Notes under the pieces: generated by a model
Told to the model about the DNA's origin: nothing
Seen by the model: only the letters and a program-made list of their open reading frames with translations
The model's database searches: none
Assembly: GCA_040510075.1 (NCBI GenBank)
Contig: JBEVJT010000310.1
Coordinates: 1-9,638 of the forward strand
DNA from: VAZQ01 sp040510075
GTDB taxonomy: Bacteria > Pseudomonadota > Alphaproteobacteria > Rhizobiales > Xanthobacteraceae
Direction: 5' to 3'
Length of the DNA stretch: 9,638 bases
Shown here: piece by piece, positions 1 to 6,093 of the stretch
Layout: the number at the start of each line of letters is the position of its first letter
Numbering within the stretch: the stretch's first letter is position 1
Program-made: the position numbers and the translations under genes

Positions 1-895
1 GGCACCTATTGAGATCGCCCACCCGGCTCTGTTCGTGCCGAAGCTGGACATCGCGGCCAAGGCCGCTCAGCGCAAAGTGCAGGCCGACGAGGCCGCCGGA
101 AAGGCGTCGCAAGCGCGGCTTGCCGCGGTGGCCGCATCCCGCGAAGCGGCGCGCGCGACGATGGCCTTACGTGCGGCAGTAACAGTGAAAACCAGAGCCG
201 ACGCGCAACTCGCGGCCGCGCAGGCTGCGCTTGCCTCCACAAAGTCGCCGGACAAGGAGGAGCTGGCGAAAGATGCCGTCGCCAAGGCAACCGCCAGGCT
301 CGAGGAACTGGAGACGAAATTAAACGCCGCCAAGGCCGATCTGCAGCCAAAGCTCGATGCTGTGGGGCCGCTACGTGAGGCTGCCGCAAGCGCAGCAGCC
401 GCCAGCGCCGCGGCAGCACAGGAGGCACGCGAGCTGTCGCGCGCGCTGGAGCCGGTATCGGTGTTTATCAGCCGCAAGACTCAGCGCCTCTATGTCCGAC
501 GAGCCTTCGCGCCCATTCTGGAAATTCCGGTCACGATCCAGGATCCCGAACGTCCGATCGGCACCCATGTGTTCACCGCGGTCGAACAAGCGAACGGCGG
601 CATGCGATGGAGCGTCATCTCGGTGAACGATGCAGGCGACGCGAAAAGCGCGCTCGACCGGATCGCATTTCCGCAGGACGCATCATTCGATCGCATCGCC
701 GGAACGGCGCAGCTGCGCTCCTCTGTGATCATCTCGGACGAGGAGCTGAGCTCCGAGACCGGCAAAGGCACGGATTTCGTCGTGCTCTTGGGCGGCGAGC
801 CGCAAGGCGGGATCGCCAGGCGACGAAGCTATGCACCGGCCGAAGCCTGGTATCAGGGCCCACGCTATCGCTACCGCCTGCCTTTCTGGCGCTGA
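1..895 (+). CDS. Coiled-coil protein with degenerate L,D-transpeptidase (YkuD-like) domain, 5' partial
   Basis: The reading frame is open to the left window edge: residues read from base 2 (A-P-I-E-I-A-H-P...) before the first possible start, GTG at 35. The true start is therefore probably outside the window and GTG 35 is likely internal. The visible part has a long Ala/Lys/Glu-rich stretch (about residues 1-140 counted from GTG 35) with heptad-like coiled-coil character. It is followed by a domain opening VSVFISRKTQRLYV...IPVTI..P.RPIGTHVF, which resembles the beginning of YkuD (L,D-transpeptidase) domains that cross-link peptidoglycan in the periplasm. The catalytic HxxxxSxGCxR signature of that family is absent; the corresponding region reads SSVIISDEELS, and the visible protein contains no cysteine at all. 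I infer a non-catalytic, cell-wall-associated role, but the true function is unknown. The C-terminus ends in a basic, aromatic tail (YRYRLPFWR). The coding call is firm; the family label is moderate. Confidence 0.8.
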   Translation, partial: APIEIAHPALFVPKLDIAAKAAQRKVQADEAAGKASQARLAAVAASREAARATMALRAAVTVKTRADAQLAAAQAALASTKSPDKEELAKDAVAKATARLEELETKLNAAKADLQPKLDAVGPLREAAASAAAASAAAAQEARELSRALEPVSVFISRKTQRLYVRRAFAPILEIPVTIQDPERPIGTHVFTAVEQANGGMRWSVISVNDAGDAKSALDRIAFPQDASFDRIAGTAQLRSSVIISDEELSSETGKGTDFVVLLGGEPQGGIARRRSYAPAEAWYQGPRYRYRLPFWR

Positions 896-915
896 TGGGC
901 GACCACTCATGCAAC

Positions 916-990
916 AGTGTGGCGGTTCAGAAGTCCGCATCATTCTCGCCGCGAGTCCGAAATGCGGACTTCTGAACCAAAGCCACACTA
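916..990. repeat. Palindromic intergenic repeat, copy 1
   Basis: A 75-bp element with a perfect 17-bp stem (924-940 with 962-978; arm GGTTCAGAAGTCCGCAT), extended outward by AGTGTGGC/GCCACACT after a 3-nt bulge. The loop is 941-961. A second copy with about 9 differences lies at 1967-2040. An alternative smaller hairpin (AGTCCG-AAATG-CGGACT, 954-970) is also possible and excludes the long stem. It starts about 20 bp after the stop of the upstream gene, so it could also act as a transcript end, but no T-run follows. Confidence 0.85.
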
Positions 991-1003
991 GATCAATAAG
1001 TTG

Positions 1004-1078
1004 CTGGTGTCCTTCGATTTCGAAGTTCGCAAAAGAGCGTGCCGCAGATTGATGCGAACTTCGGAATCGGGACACTGG
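1004..1078. repeat. Palindromic intergenic repeat, second type
   Basis: Imperfect inverted repeat. The left arm is 1004-1031 and the right arm 1053-1078, sharing GTGTCC and GATTYCGAAGTTCGCA with a 2-nt gap. The loop is 1032-1052. It lies 13 bp from the preceding palindrome and shares the core GAAGTYCGCA / TGCGRACTTC with it, so the two may be related families. It ends 1 bp before the possible GTG start of the next gene, so it would sit in that gene's leader. Confidence 0.75.
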
Positions 1079-1079
1079 C

Positions 1080-1436
1080 GTGCATGAGATCGAGATGACG
1101 CTGCCGCCTGCGAAACCAACTCATCAGCCAGCCGGCGCAGAGACTCTATCTTCGAGCGGCCTCAAGTTTTCGAAAAAGCGGCTCGCCATTGCCTTCGCGA
1201 TTGCCGGTATATCCGATGCCATCGGAGCTTTCGTAACTCCTTTACCGCCGATTACGTGGGCCGTGGATCTTGTGACGGCCCTGCTGCTGTTCTTGGCGCT
1301 CGGGCGACAATGGCTCCTGTTGCCAGGACTGGCCCTGGAGGCCGTTCCAGGCCTGGGCGTGCTTCCATTCTGGCTGCTGGTGGTTACCGCGATCGCAGTC
1401 CTGGGCACGCCTCGGCCGAAATTTGAACGGCAGTGA
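1080..1436 (+). CDS. Small hypothetical inner-membrane protein
   Basis: A 118-residue protein if started at GTG 1080, or 113 if started at ATG 1095. Neither start has a strong ribosome binding site, so the start is uncertain. The N-terminal ~30 residues are polar and Pro/Ser-rich. Hydrophobic segments follow at about 34-52 (RLAIAFAIAGISDAIGAFV), 58-76 (ITWAVDLVTALLLFLALG) and 78-110 (a long stretch broken by PG), giving two to four membrane spans and a short basic C-tail. I do not recognise a named family. The next gene starts 31 bp downstream on the same strand, so the two are probably co-transcribed. The leader is occupied by a palindromic repeat. Confidence 0.75.
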   Translation: MHEIEMTLPPAKPTHQPAGAETLSSSGLKFSKKRLAIAFAIAGISDAIGAFVTPLPPITWAVDLVTALLLFLALGRQWLLLPGLALEAVPGLGVLPFWLLVVTAIAVLGTPRPKFERQ

Positions 1437-1467
1437 AAATGCTTCCTCACAATGCGGGAGCGCCTGC

Positions 1468-1731
1468 ATGGTAGGGCCACCACGCAAGCAATCGATCCCT
1501 TTGTCGGCTCTGCCCATTGCGGTGCTGGTGTTGATGCTCGTGGCAGGCACAATTGCGGTGCTGTCATTCGCTCTCTCGAAAATGCAGGCGCCCCAAGTGG
1601 CTCAGGAAACCGGGACCGATACGAGCCTCGCCGCCAGGTGCGAGGCCGCATGCCGGGATTGCATTTCCAACGATTATGAGGCCCGCTGCTTCGACCGCTG
1701 CAGGTTCGGCTTCAAACCCTATTGTGACTAG
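1468..1731 (+). CDS. Small membrane-anchored protein with twin CX3C cysteine domain
   Basis: An 87-residue protein starting at ATG 1468, chosen because GGGAG at 1455-1459 gives a well-spaced ribosome binding site. An upstream TTG at 1423 would overlap the preceding gene and is less likely. The N-terminus is short and basic (VGPPRKQ), followed by one hydrophobic span at about residues 13-35. A soluble C-terminal domain carries six cysteines: C58, C62, C65, C74, C78 and C86. C58/C62 and C74/C78 form two CX3C pairs separated by 11 residues. By the positive-inside rule the cysteine domain should lie in the oxidising periplasm, so disulfides are likely. I do not recognise the family. It probably shares a transcript with the membrane protein ending at 1436. 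Confidence 0.7.
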   Translation: MVGPPRKQSIPLSALPIAVLVLMLVAGTIAVLSFALSKMQAPQVAQETGTDTSLAARCEAACRDCISNDYEARCFDRCRFGFKPYCD

Positions 1732-1756
1732 CGCCAGGTCTCGTTGATGGATCACT

Positions 1757-1935
1757 CGTGTCCCGCATGCAGTGCAGCGCGCCAGCTGCGCTTCCTCGGT
1801 CTTTCCAAATGCGCGGCGCGGTGCATTGCTGATCCGGGACCGCCACAAAAGGATTCTTTCCTTGGCGGTCCCGGTTCTGCAGCGCACCACTACGCGCCGA
1901 AGAGGCGCTTCATGCTGCGCTGCGCTCGGGACACG
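1757..1935. repeat. Two head-to-head REP-like elements forming a large inverted repeat
   Basis: Unit A (1757-1845) begins CGTGTCCCG followed by GCAGTGCAGC and ends GCGGTGCA...CCGGGACCGCCA. Unit B (1863-1935) is the inverse, starting TGGCGGTCCCGG and ending CGGGACACG. The innermost arms (1834-1845 with 1863-1874) form a perfect 12-bp GC-rich stem with a 17-nt loop. Each unit also has internal hairpins, for example GCGCC-GAAGA-GGCGC at 1892-1906. No T-run follows the central stem, so it is not a textbook terminator, though it may end transcription from the small gene upstream. It resembles short palindromic repeats common in Bradyrhizobium-type genomes (from memory, unsearched). Confidence 0.65.
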
Positions 1936-1966
1936 CGATGTATCGTAATTCTGATTCCGGATATTC

Positions 1967-2040
1967 AGTATGGCGGTTCAGAAGTCCGTATTATTCCCGC
2001 CCCAAGTCCGAAATGCGGACTTTGAACCAAAACCACAATA
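1967..2040. repeat. Palindromic intergenic repeat, copy 2
   Basis: Second copy of the element at 916-990, same orientation, about 9 differences including one lost C in the right arm (CTTTGAACC instead of CTTCTGAACC). That change disrupts the long stem. The small internal hairpin AAGTCCG-AAATG-CGGACTT (2004-2022) is kept and is one pair longer than in copy 1. With the double repeat before it, this accounts for most of the gap 1732-2140, in which I see no gene. Bases 2041-2140 hold the leader of the TPR gene, with no clear promoter. Confidence 0.85.
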
Positions 2041-2140
2041 AACCACGGCTTGGCAGCGGCGTTGCGGGCAGCGCAATCGGGCACTACGTTCGAGCGGGGA
2101 GGGGAGCCGTTTACGTGCCACCTCACGTATGGAGCGCAGC

Positions 2141-3985
2141 ATGATCCCCTCATGGCTAAGGCGTCCTGTCATTCCATGTGCGATTGCGACTGGCGTCGGC
2201 TCATTGCTCCTTGCTGCGTTCACGAGTGATAGAACCGAACTTGCATCCCAAGGCGCGCGCGTGCCGCCGCCGACACCATCGCTCGCGGCGTCGGACTGGC
2301 TGATCTGCCACACGGCTCCATCGGCCCTGCTCGCTAATGCGACCATCAGCCTCGCCCAGTCGCGCACGGAAGTGCCGCCAACGGAGATGAAGGCGGCGGT
2401 CCCGGCGCCGGAATTCGCCGACATCGAGCCGCCGCTATGGGAGGGGCTTGGCTCGATCACCTATAAGATCACCACCTCGAGCGCCGAGGCGCAGGCCTAT
2501 TTCGATCAGGGCCTGCGGCTTACCTACGCGTTCAATCACGCAGAAGCGCAGCGCGCCTTCCGCAAGGCGCAAAAGCTCGATCCCACATGCGCCATGTGCT
2601 TCTGGGGCGAGGCGTTGGTGCTCGGTCCCAACATCAATCTTCCCATGCCGGAGGACGCGGTAATCCCGGCCTTTGTGGCTGCAGGCAAAGCAAGCGCGCT
2701 CGCCGGGAATGCGAGCCTGCGCGAGCGGGCGCTGATCGCCGCATTGGTGCTGCGCTATGGGCAGGACGCGAAGGCGGAGCGCGTGCCGCTGGACACGGCC
2801 TATGCGTCGGCGATGGAAAAAATCGCCGCGCAATTTCCCGACGACGACGAGATTGCAGTCCTCTACGCAGAATCGGTGATGGATCTCAGCCCGTGGAACT
2901 ACTGGCAGCCGGGCGGCCGAGAGCCCAATCCACAGAGCGCACCGATCGTGCCAGCCCTGGAGCGCGTGCTCGCGAGAAACGCCAATCATCCGGGCGCAAT
3001 TCACTATTACATCCATGCAGTCGAGGCGTCAGACCGGCCCGAACGGGCGGAGCCCTACGCGGATCGCTTGCGCGGGGCGATACCGGGCGCGGGCCATCTC
3101 GTGCACATGCCGAGCCACATCTATTATCGGGTCGGGCGCTATCTCGACGCGCTCAACGACAACAAGGTCGCGGTCGGCGTCGACGAGAAATATCTGGGCG
3201 CGACCAACGCGCCCAGGGGCGTCTACCGGCTCGGCTACTATCCGCACAATGTACATTTCGTGATGGCGTCGGCACAGATGGCGGGCGATGGGGCAACCGT
3301 TATCGCATCGGCGGAGAAGCTGCGCGGTCTCATTCCCGACGACGTTGCACGCGACATCGCCATGGTACAGCCGGTCAAGGGCGCGCCCTATTTCGCGCAT
3401 GCGCTGTTCAGCCCTTCGGACACGATCCTGGCCTTGCCGGATCCCGGCAACACGATCCCGTACGTGAAGGCGATCTGGCACTACGCGCGCGGGGCCGCAT
3501 ATGCGGCAAAGCGCGATGGCGCCGCGGCTGCAGCGCAAGCGAATGCGATCGAGGCGATCGAGCGTACCGCCGACTTCAAGCTTCTCACTGCGTCGGGCAT
3601 TCCGGCAAAGGAAGTTCTCACACTGGCGCGCACGGTGATCGCCGGACGCGTCGCGCAGGCGCAGGGCGACTACACGACGGCGGTGAAGCGCTTCGAGGAG
3701 GCGGCCGCCATTCAGGATACGTTGGCCTACACGGAGCCGCCCTACTGGTATTATCCGGTGCGGCAATCGCTCGCCGCAGCTCTGCTGCAGGCCGGTCGCC
3801 TGGAGGAGGCGGAGCAGCAGTTCCAGCGCGCACTCAAGCGCGCTCCAGCAAACGGGTGGTCGTATTACGGACTCGCCGAGGTCTACAAGGCGCGCGGCGA
3901 CAGCGCTGGAGCGGCGCGGGCCGAGGCGGATCTGGCGAAGACCTGGATCGGCGATCGCAGCCTGTTGCAGATTTCCAATCTCTGA
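2141..3985 (+). CDS. Exported tetratricopeptide-repeat protein
   Basis: A 614-residue protein. I chose ATG 2141 because GGAG at 2131-2134 gives a 6-nt spacing; ATG 2129 in frame adds four residues and has no ribosome binding site. The N-terminus (IPSWLRRPVIPCAIATGVGS followed by LLLAAF) is a basic then hydrophobic signal or anchor, so the protein is probably exported to the periplasm. A TPR unit is visible near residues 118-155 (AYFDQGL...FNHAEAQRAFRKAQKLDP) and ends in a CAMC pair at about residues 150 and 153. The C-terminus has two clear TPR-like helices pairs at about 535-600 (LAAALLQAGRLEEAEQQFQR and GWSYYGLAEVYKARGD). Between them are conserved-looking histidine motifs HYYIH (about 288) and HMPSHIYY (about 322). 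Long TPR proteins of this kind occur in Bradyrhizobium relatives; function is unknown, most likely protein-protein interaction in the envelope. Confidence 0.9.
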   Translation: MIPSWLRRPVIPCAIATGVGSLLLAAFTSDRTELASQGARVPPPTPSLAASDWLICHTAPSALLANATISLAQSRTEVPPTEMKAAVPAPEFADIEPPLWEGLGSITYKITTSSAEAQAYFDQGLRLTYAFNHAEAQRAFRKAQKLDPTCAMCFWGEALVLGPNINLPMPEDAVIPAFVAAGKASALAGNASLRERALIAALVLRYGQDAKAERVPLDTAYASAMEKIAAQFPDDDEIAVLYAESVMDLSPWNYWQPGGREPNPQSAPIVPALERVLARNANHPGAIHYYIHAVEASDRPERAEPYADRLRGAIPGAGHLVHMPSHIYYRVGRYLDALNDNKVAVGVDEKYLGATNAPRGVYRLGYYPHNVHFVMASAQMAGDGATVIASAEKLRGLIPDDVARDIAMVQPVKGAPYFAHALFSPSDTILALPDPGNTIPYVKAIWHYARGAAYAAKRDGAAAAAQANAIEAIERTADFKLLTASGIPAKEVLTLARTVIAGRVAQAQGDYTTAVKRFEEAAAIQDTLAYTEPPYWYYPVRQSLAAALLQAGRLEEAEQQFQRALKRAPANGWSYYGLAEVYKARGDSAGAARAEADLAKTWIGDRSLLQISNL

Positions 3986-4008
3986 ATTGCGCGGTTAAAC
4001 CCCAATCT

Positions 4009-4048
4009 GTGCTTGCCGCATCCAGAAAAAGCGCGTCCCCGCAAGCAC
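4009..4048 (+). terminator. Possible terminator hairpin after the TPR gene
   Basis: Perfect 8-bp inverted repeat GTGCTTGC (4009-4016) and GCAAGCAC (4041-4048) with a 24-nt loop, 23 bp after the TPR gene stop. There is no downstream T-run and the loop is long, so a terminator role is only a possibility. Confidence 0.25.
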
Positions 4049-4087
4049 GCGCCGGGCCGACGTGCCTCGCAAGAGAAGGACGCATCC

Positions 4088-4594
4088 ATGCAGGATTTGT
4101 TAGCGCGCGCGGAGCAGATTGCGAGAATGCTGAAAGATCGCGGCGAAACGATCGTTGTAGCGGAATCCTCAACGGGTGGTCTCGTTTCGGCAGCCCTCCT
4201 GGCAGTGCCTGGCGCCTCAGCGTATTTCGTGGGTGGCGCGATCGTCTACACGCAGACTGCGCGCAAGGCGCTGTTCGACCTCGGCGACCTACAGGCCCTG
4301 GGTTTGCGTGCCGCGACCGAGCGATATGCGCGCCTGCTGGCACAAACGGCGCGCGCACGTTTTGCGTCGACCTGGGCTTTGGCCGAGAGCGGCGCGACCG
4401 GACCGACCGGCAATCGCTATGGCGATGCCGCCGGGCATTGCTGCCTCGCCGTCGCGGGTCCCCTCGAGCGCGCGTTCACGCTTGAAACCGGCGACAGCGA
4501 CCGGTGGCCAATATGCGGGCGTTTTCGGCTGGCGCGCTCGACCTTCTTGCGGAGATGCTGTCGCGTTAGCGTTATGGAGAAAGTGAATTACTGA
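4088..4594 (+). CDS. CinA/PncC-like (nicotinamide-nucleotide amidase family) protein, frameshifted near 3' end
   Basis: ATG 4088 is preceded by AGAAGGAC (4073-4080), a good ribosome binding site. The protein matches the C-terminal domain of CinA / PncC, which deamidates nicotinamide mononucleotide in pyridine nucleotide recycling. Motifs are AESSTGGLVSAALLAVPGAS (residues 25-44), FVGGAIVYT and SGATGPTGNRYGDAAG (101-116). Serine stands where many family members have cysteine in ESCTGG, so the classical activity is uncertain. After R139 the frame reads WPICGRF..., unlike the family. The -1 deleted alternative, frame 1 from 4507, reads ANMRAFSAGALDLLAEMLSR and stops at 4569, which is the expected C-terminus and gives about 160 residues. 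One base therefore appears lost at about 4502-4508. As read, the frame runs to 4594 and overlaps the 3' end of the convergent small gene; corrected, it ends 18 bp short of it. This may be a sequencing error or a real mutation. Confidence 0.85.
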   Translation: MQDLLARAEQIARMLKDRGETIVVAESSTGGLVSAALLAVPGASAYFVGGAIVYTQTARKALFDLGDLQALGLRAATERYARLLAQTARARFASTWALAESGATGPTGNRYGDAAGHCCLAVAGPLERAFTLETGDSDRWPICGRFRLARSTFLRRCCRVSVMEKVNY

Positions 4595-4761
4595 TCCACT
4601 TGCCCGCTGTTGGCGATAATCCAGTCAACGGCCTCGCTTTTGGTGGCAAAGCCGTCGATCCGCCGCTCGTGCCCGTGGTGATACCTGATGACTACGTGCC
4701 AACCGCTCCCGTCCTTGTCCGGGAAGGGTTCCATTACGGGTTTTTCCTCAGAATCAGCCAT
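4588..4761 (-). CDS. Small conserved-type hypothetical protein (57 aa)
   Basis: On the minus strand, ATG at 4761-4759 opens a 57-codon frame ending in TAA (4590-4588). The sequence begins MADSEEKPVMEPFPD and continues with GWHVVIRYHHGHE, RRIDGFATKSEAVDWIIAN. This W-H-V-x-beta strand followed by a G-F-A-T-K-x-E-A-x-x-W-I helix is the layout of small single-domain proteins such as DUF2188-like ones (layout only, not searched). An internal ATG at 4734 has GAGGA upstream and would give 48 residues. The first ATG has no clear ribosome binding site, so the start is uncertain. It is convergent with the CinA-like gene and in the same direction as the oxidase gene upstream (stop at 4869), 107 bp away. 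It is soluble with no signal peptide; function is unknown. Confidence 0.6.
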   Translation of the reverse strand: MADSEEKPVMEPFPDKDGSGWHVVIRYHHGHERRIDGFATKSEAVDWIIANSGQVDQ

Positions 4762-4845
4762 GCAAACGGTGTATTCTTGAGCGCATTCGGATGAGCGACA
4801 GGAGTGATCTCTGACATTTCCTGCCGAAGCCGTCTCGACGCGTCA

Positions 4846-4864
4846 AGCCGCAGCGTCTGCGGCT
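4846..4864 (-). terminator. Hairpin just after the alpha-hydroxy-acid oxidase gene
   Basis: Perfect 8-bp GC-rich stem AGCCGCAG / CTGCGGCT with a 3-nt loop (CGT on +), beginning 4 bp beyond the minus-strand stop codon at 4869-4871. No T-run follows on the minus strand. The position and compactness suggest a transcript 3' end or stabiliser. Confidence 0.4.
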
Positions 4865-4868
4865 CGGG

Positions 4869-6014
4869 TTATCTAAACCGCAGGTTTGCGCGCGACAGCT
4901 GTCCAATCGAGGTGCAGCCCATCAGCCGCATGTCGCGCTCGATCTCCATCCGCAGGAGCCCGAGCGCCCGCTCAACTCCCGCCTGACCGGCAGCGCCCAG
5001 CGCATACAGATAGGCGTGGCCGATACCGACCGCCTTGGCGCCGAGGGAAAGCGCCTTGAGCACATGGGTTCCGCGCTGCACTCCACCGTCCATCATCACA
5101 TCGATCCGATCGCCGACGGCATCGACGATTTCCGCGAGCTGATCGAATGCGGCGCGCGAGCCGTCGAGCTGCCGGCCGCCGTGATTGGATAAGACGATCC
5201 CGGTGCACCCGATCCCGACCGCGCGTCTCGCATCCTCGACCGACATGACTCCCTTGAGACAGAACTGGCCATTCCAGAGCCTGACCATTTCGGTCACATC
5301 GTCCCAGTTCATGGACGCATCCAGCATCTCGGTGAAATAGCGTCCGATCGACACGGCTCCGCCGCTCATGTCGACGTGCTGATCGAGCTGCGGCAGGCTG
5401 AATTTCTCGTGCAGAGCGTAGTCGATCGCCCACCGCGGCCTGATGGCGAATTGCAGCATTCCGCCGAGCGTCAGCCGGAAGGGAATGGAAAAGCCGGTGC
5501 GCAGGTCGCGTTCGCGATTGCCGCCCGTGATGCTGTCGACCGTAAGCATCATCACGTTGATGCCGGCCTCCTTCGCGCGTTCCAGCATGGCGCGATTGAG
5601 ACCGCGGTCCTTATGGAAATAGAACTGATAGACCTGAGGCGTGCTGTATTTCCTGCGCAGCTCCTCGAGTCCGACCGTGCCGAGCGACGATACGCCGAAC
5701 ATGGTTCCATATTTTGCCGCCGCGGCTGCAACCGCCCGTTCGCCTTCATGATGAAACAAGCGCTGCAGGGCGGTGGGTGAGCAGTAGACCGGCATCGCGA
5801 GCTTCTGGCCCATCGTGGTGACGGAAATATCCACGGTCTCGACCCCGCGCAGCACGTTGGGCACGAGGTCGCAACGCTCGAAGCTCGCCGTATTCCGTCG
5901 CAGCGTTACCTCGTCGTCTGCTCCCCCGTCGATGTAATCGAAGATCGGACGCGGCAGCCGTCGCCGGGCTAACAGACGGAAGTCATGGAAATTGTAGCAG
6001 TCGCGCAGGCGCAT
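4869..6014 (-). CDS. FMN-dependent alpha-hydroxy-acid oxidase / L-lactate dehydrogenase family
   Basis: A 381-residue TIM-barrel flavoprotein if started at ATG 6014; GTG 6026 would add four residues. ATG is preferred because it gives the family's usual N-terminus (RLRDCYNFHDFRLLA). These enzymes oxidise 2-hydroxy acids such as lactate, glycolate or mandelate to 2-oxo acids using FMN. Expected residues are present with the spacing of plant glycolate oxidase shifted by +3 (or +24 after a loop insertion): Y27 in IFDYIDGGADDE, Q130 and Y132, T158, K254 in CLKGV, catalytic H278 and R281 in SNHGGRQLDGS. The phosphate-binding DGGVQRG and GAKAVGIG motifs follow. The extra residues between T158 and K254 suit the variable loop that carries a membrane segment in LldD-type enzymes, here only mildly hydrophobic. 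Length is normal. The exact substrate cannot be assigned. The HNH gene lies about 80 bp upstream on the same strand and may be co-transcribed. Confidence 0.93.
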   Translation of the reverse strand: MRLRDCYNFHDFRLLARRRLPRPIFDYIDGGADDEVTLRRNTASFERCDLVPNVLRGVETVDISVTTMGQKLAMPVYCSPTALQRLFHHEGERAVAAAAAKYGTMFGVSSLGTVGLEELRRKYSTPQVYQFYFHKDRGLNRAMLERAKEAGINVMMLTVDSITGGNRERDLRTGFSIPFRLTLGGMLQFAIRPRWAIDYALHEKFSLPQLDQHVDMSGGAVSIGRYFTEMLDASMNWDDVTEMVRLWNGQFCLKGVMSVEDARRAVGIGCTGIVLSNHGGRQLDGSRAAFDQLAEIVDAVGDRIDVMMDGGVQRGTHVLKALSLGAKAVGIGHAYLYALGAAGQAGVERALGLLRMEIERDMRLMGCTSIGQLSRANLRFR

Positions 6015-6093
6015 GCGGCGATCCACATCTCAGAGGATGAGGCAGAGTAGCACGCGCGGCTTCGGGCCGCCTGGCGTAGCTGACAGCGCGAGG

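Noticed and set aside
1834..1874. Strong 12-bp hairpin as a rho-independent terminator
   Set aside because: There is no T-run on either side and the stem is explained as the junction of two head-to-head repeat units.
1744..2025. A 93-codon plus-strand frame in the gap before the TPR gene
   Set aside because: It runs through two palindromic repeats and its sequence is explained by them.
2587..4485. A 632-codon plus-strand frame overlapping the TPR gene and entering the CinA-like gene
   Set aside because: It is Arg/Gly/Ala-rich without any domain, lies in the wrong codon phase of a well-supported gene and crosses two real genes; a typical shadow in high-GC DNA.
4600..4794. A plus-strand 64-codon frame after the CinA-like gene
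   Set aside because: It is antisense to the 57-codon minus-strand gene, whose protein pattern is much more convincing, and it has no ribosome binding site.
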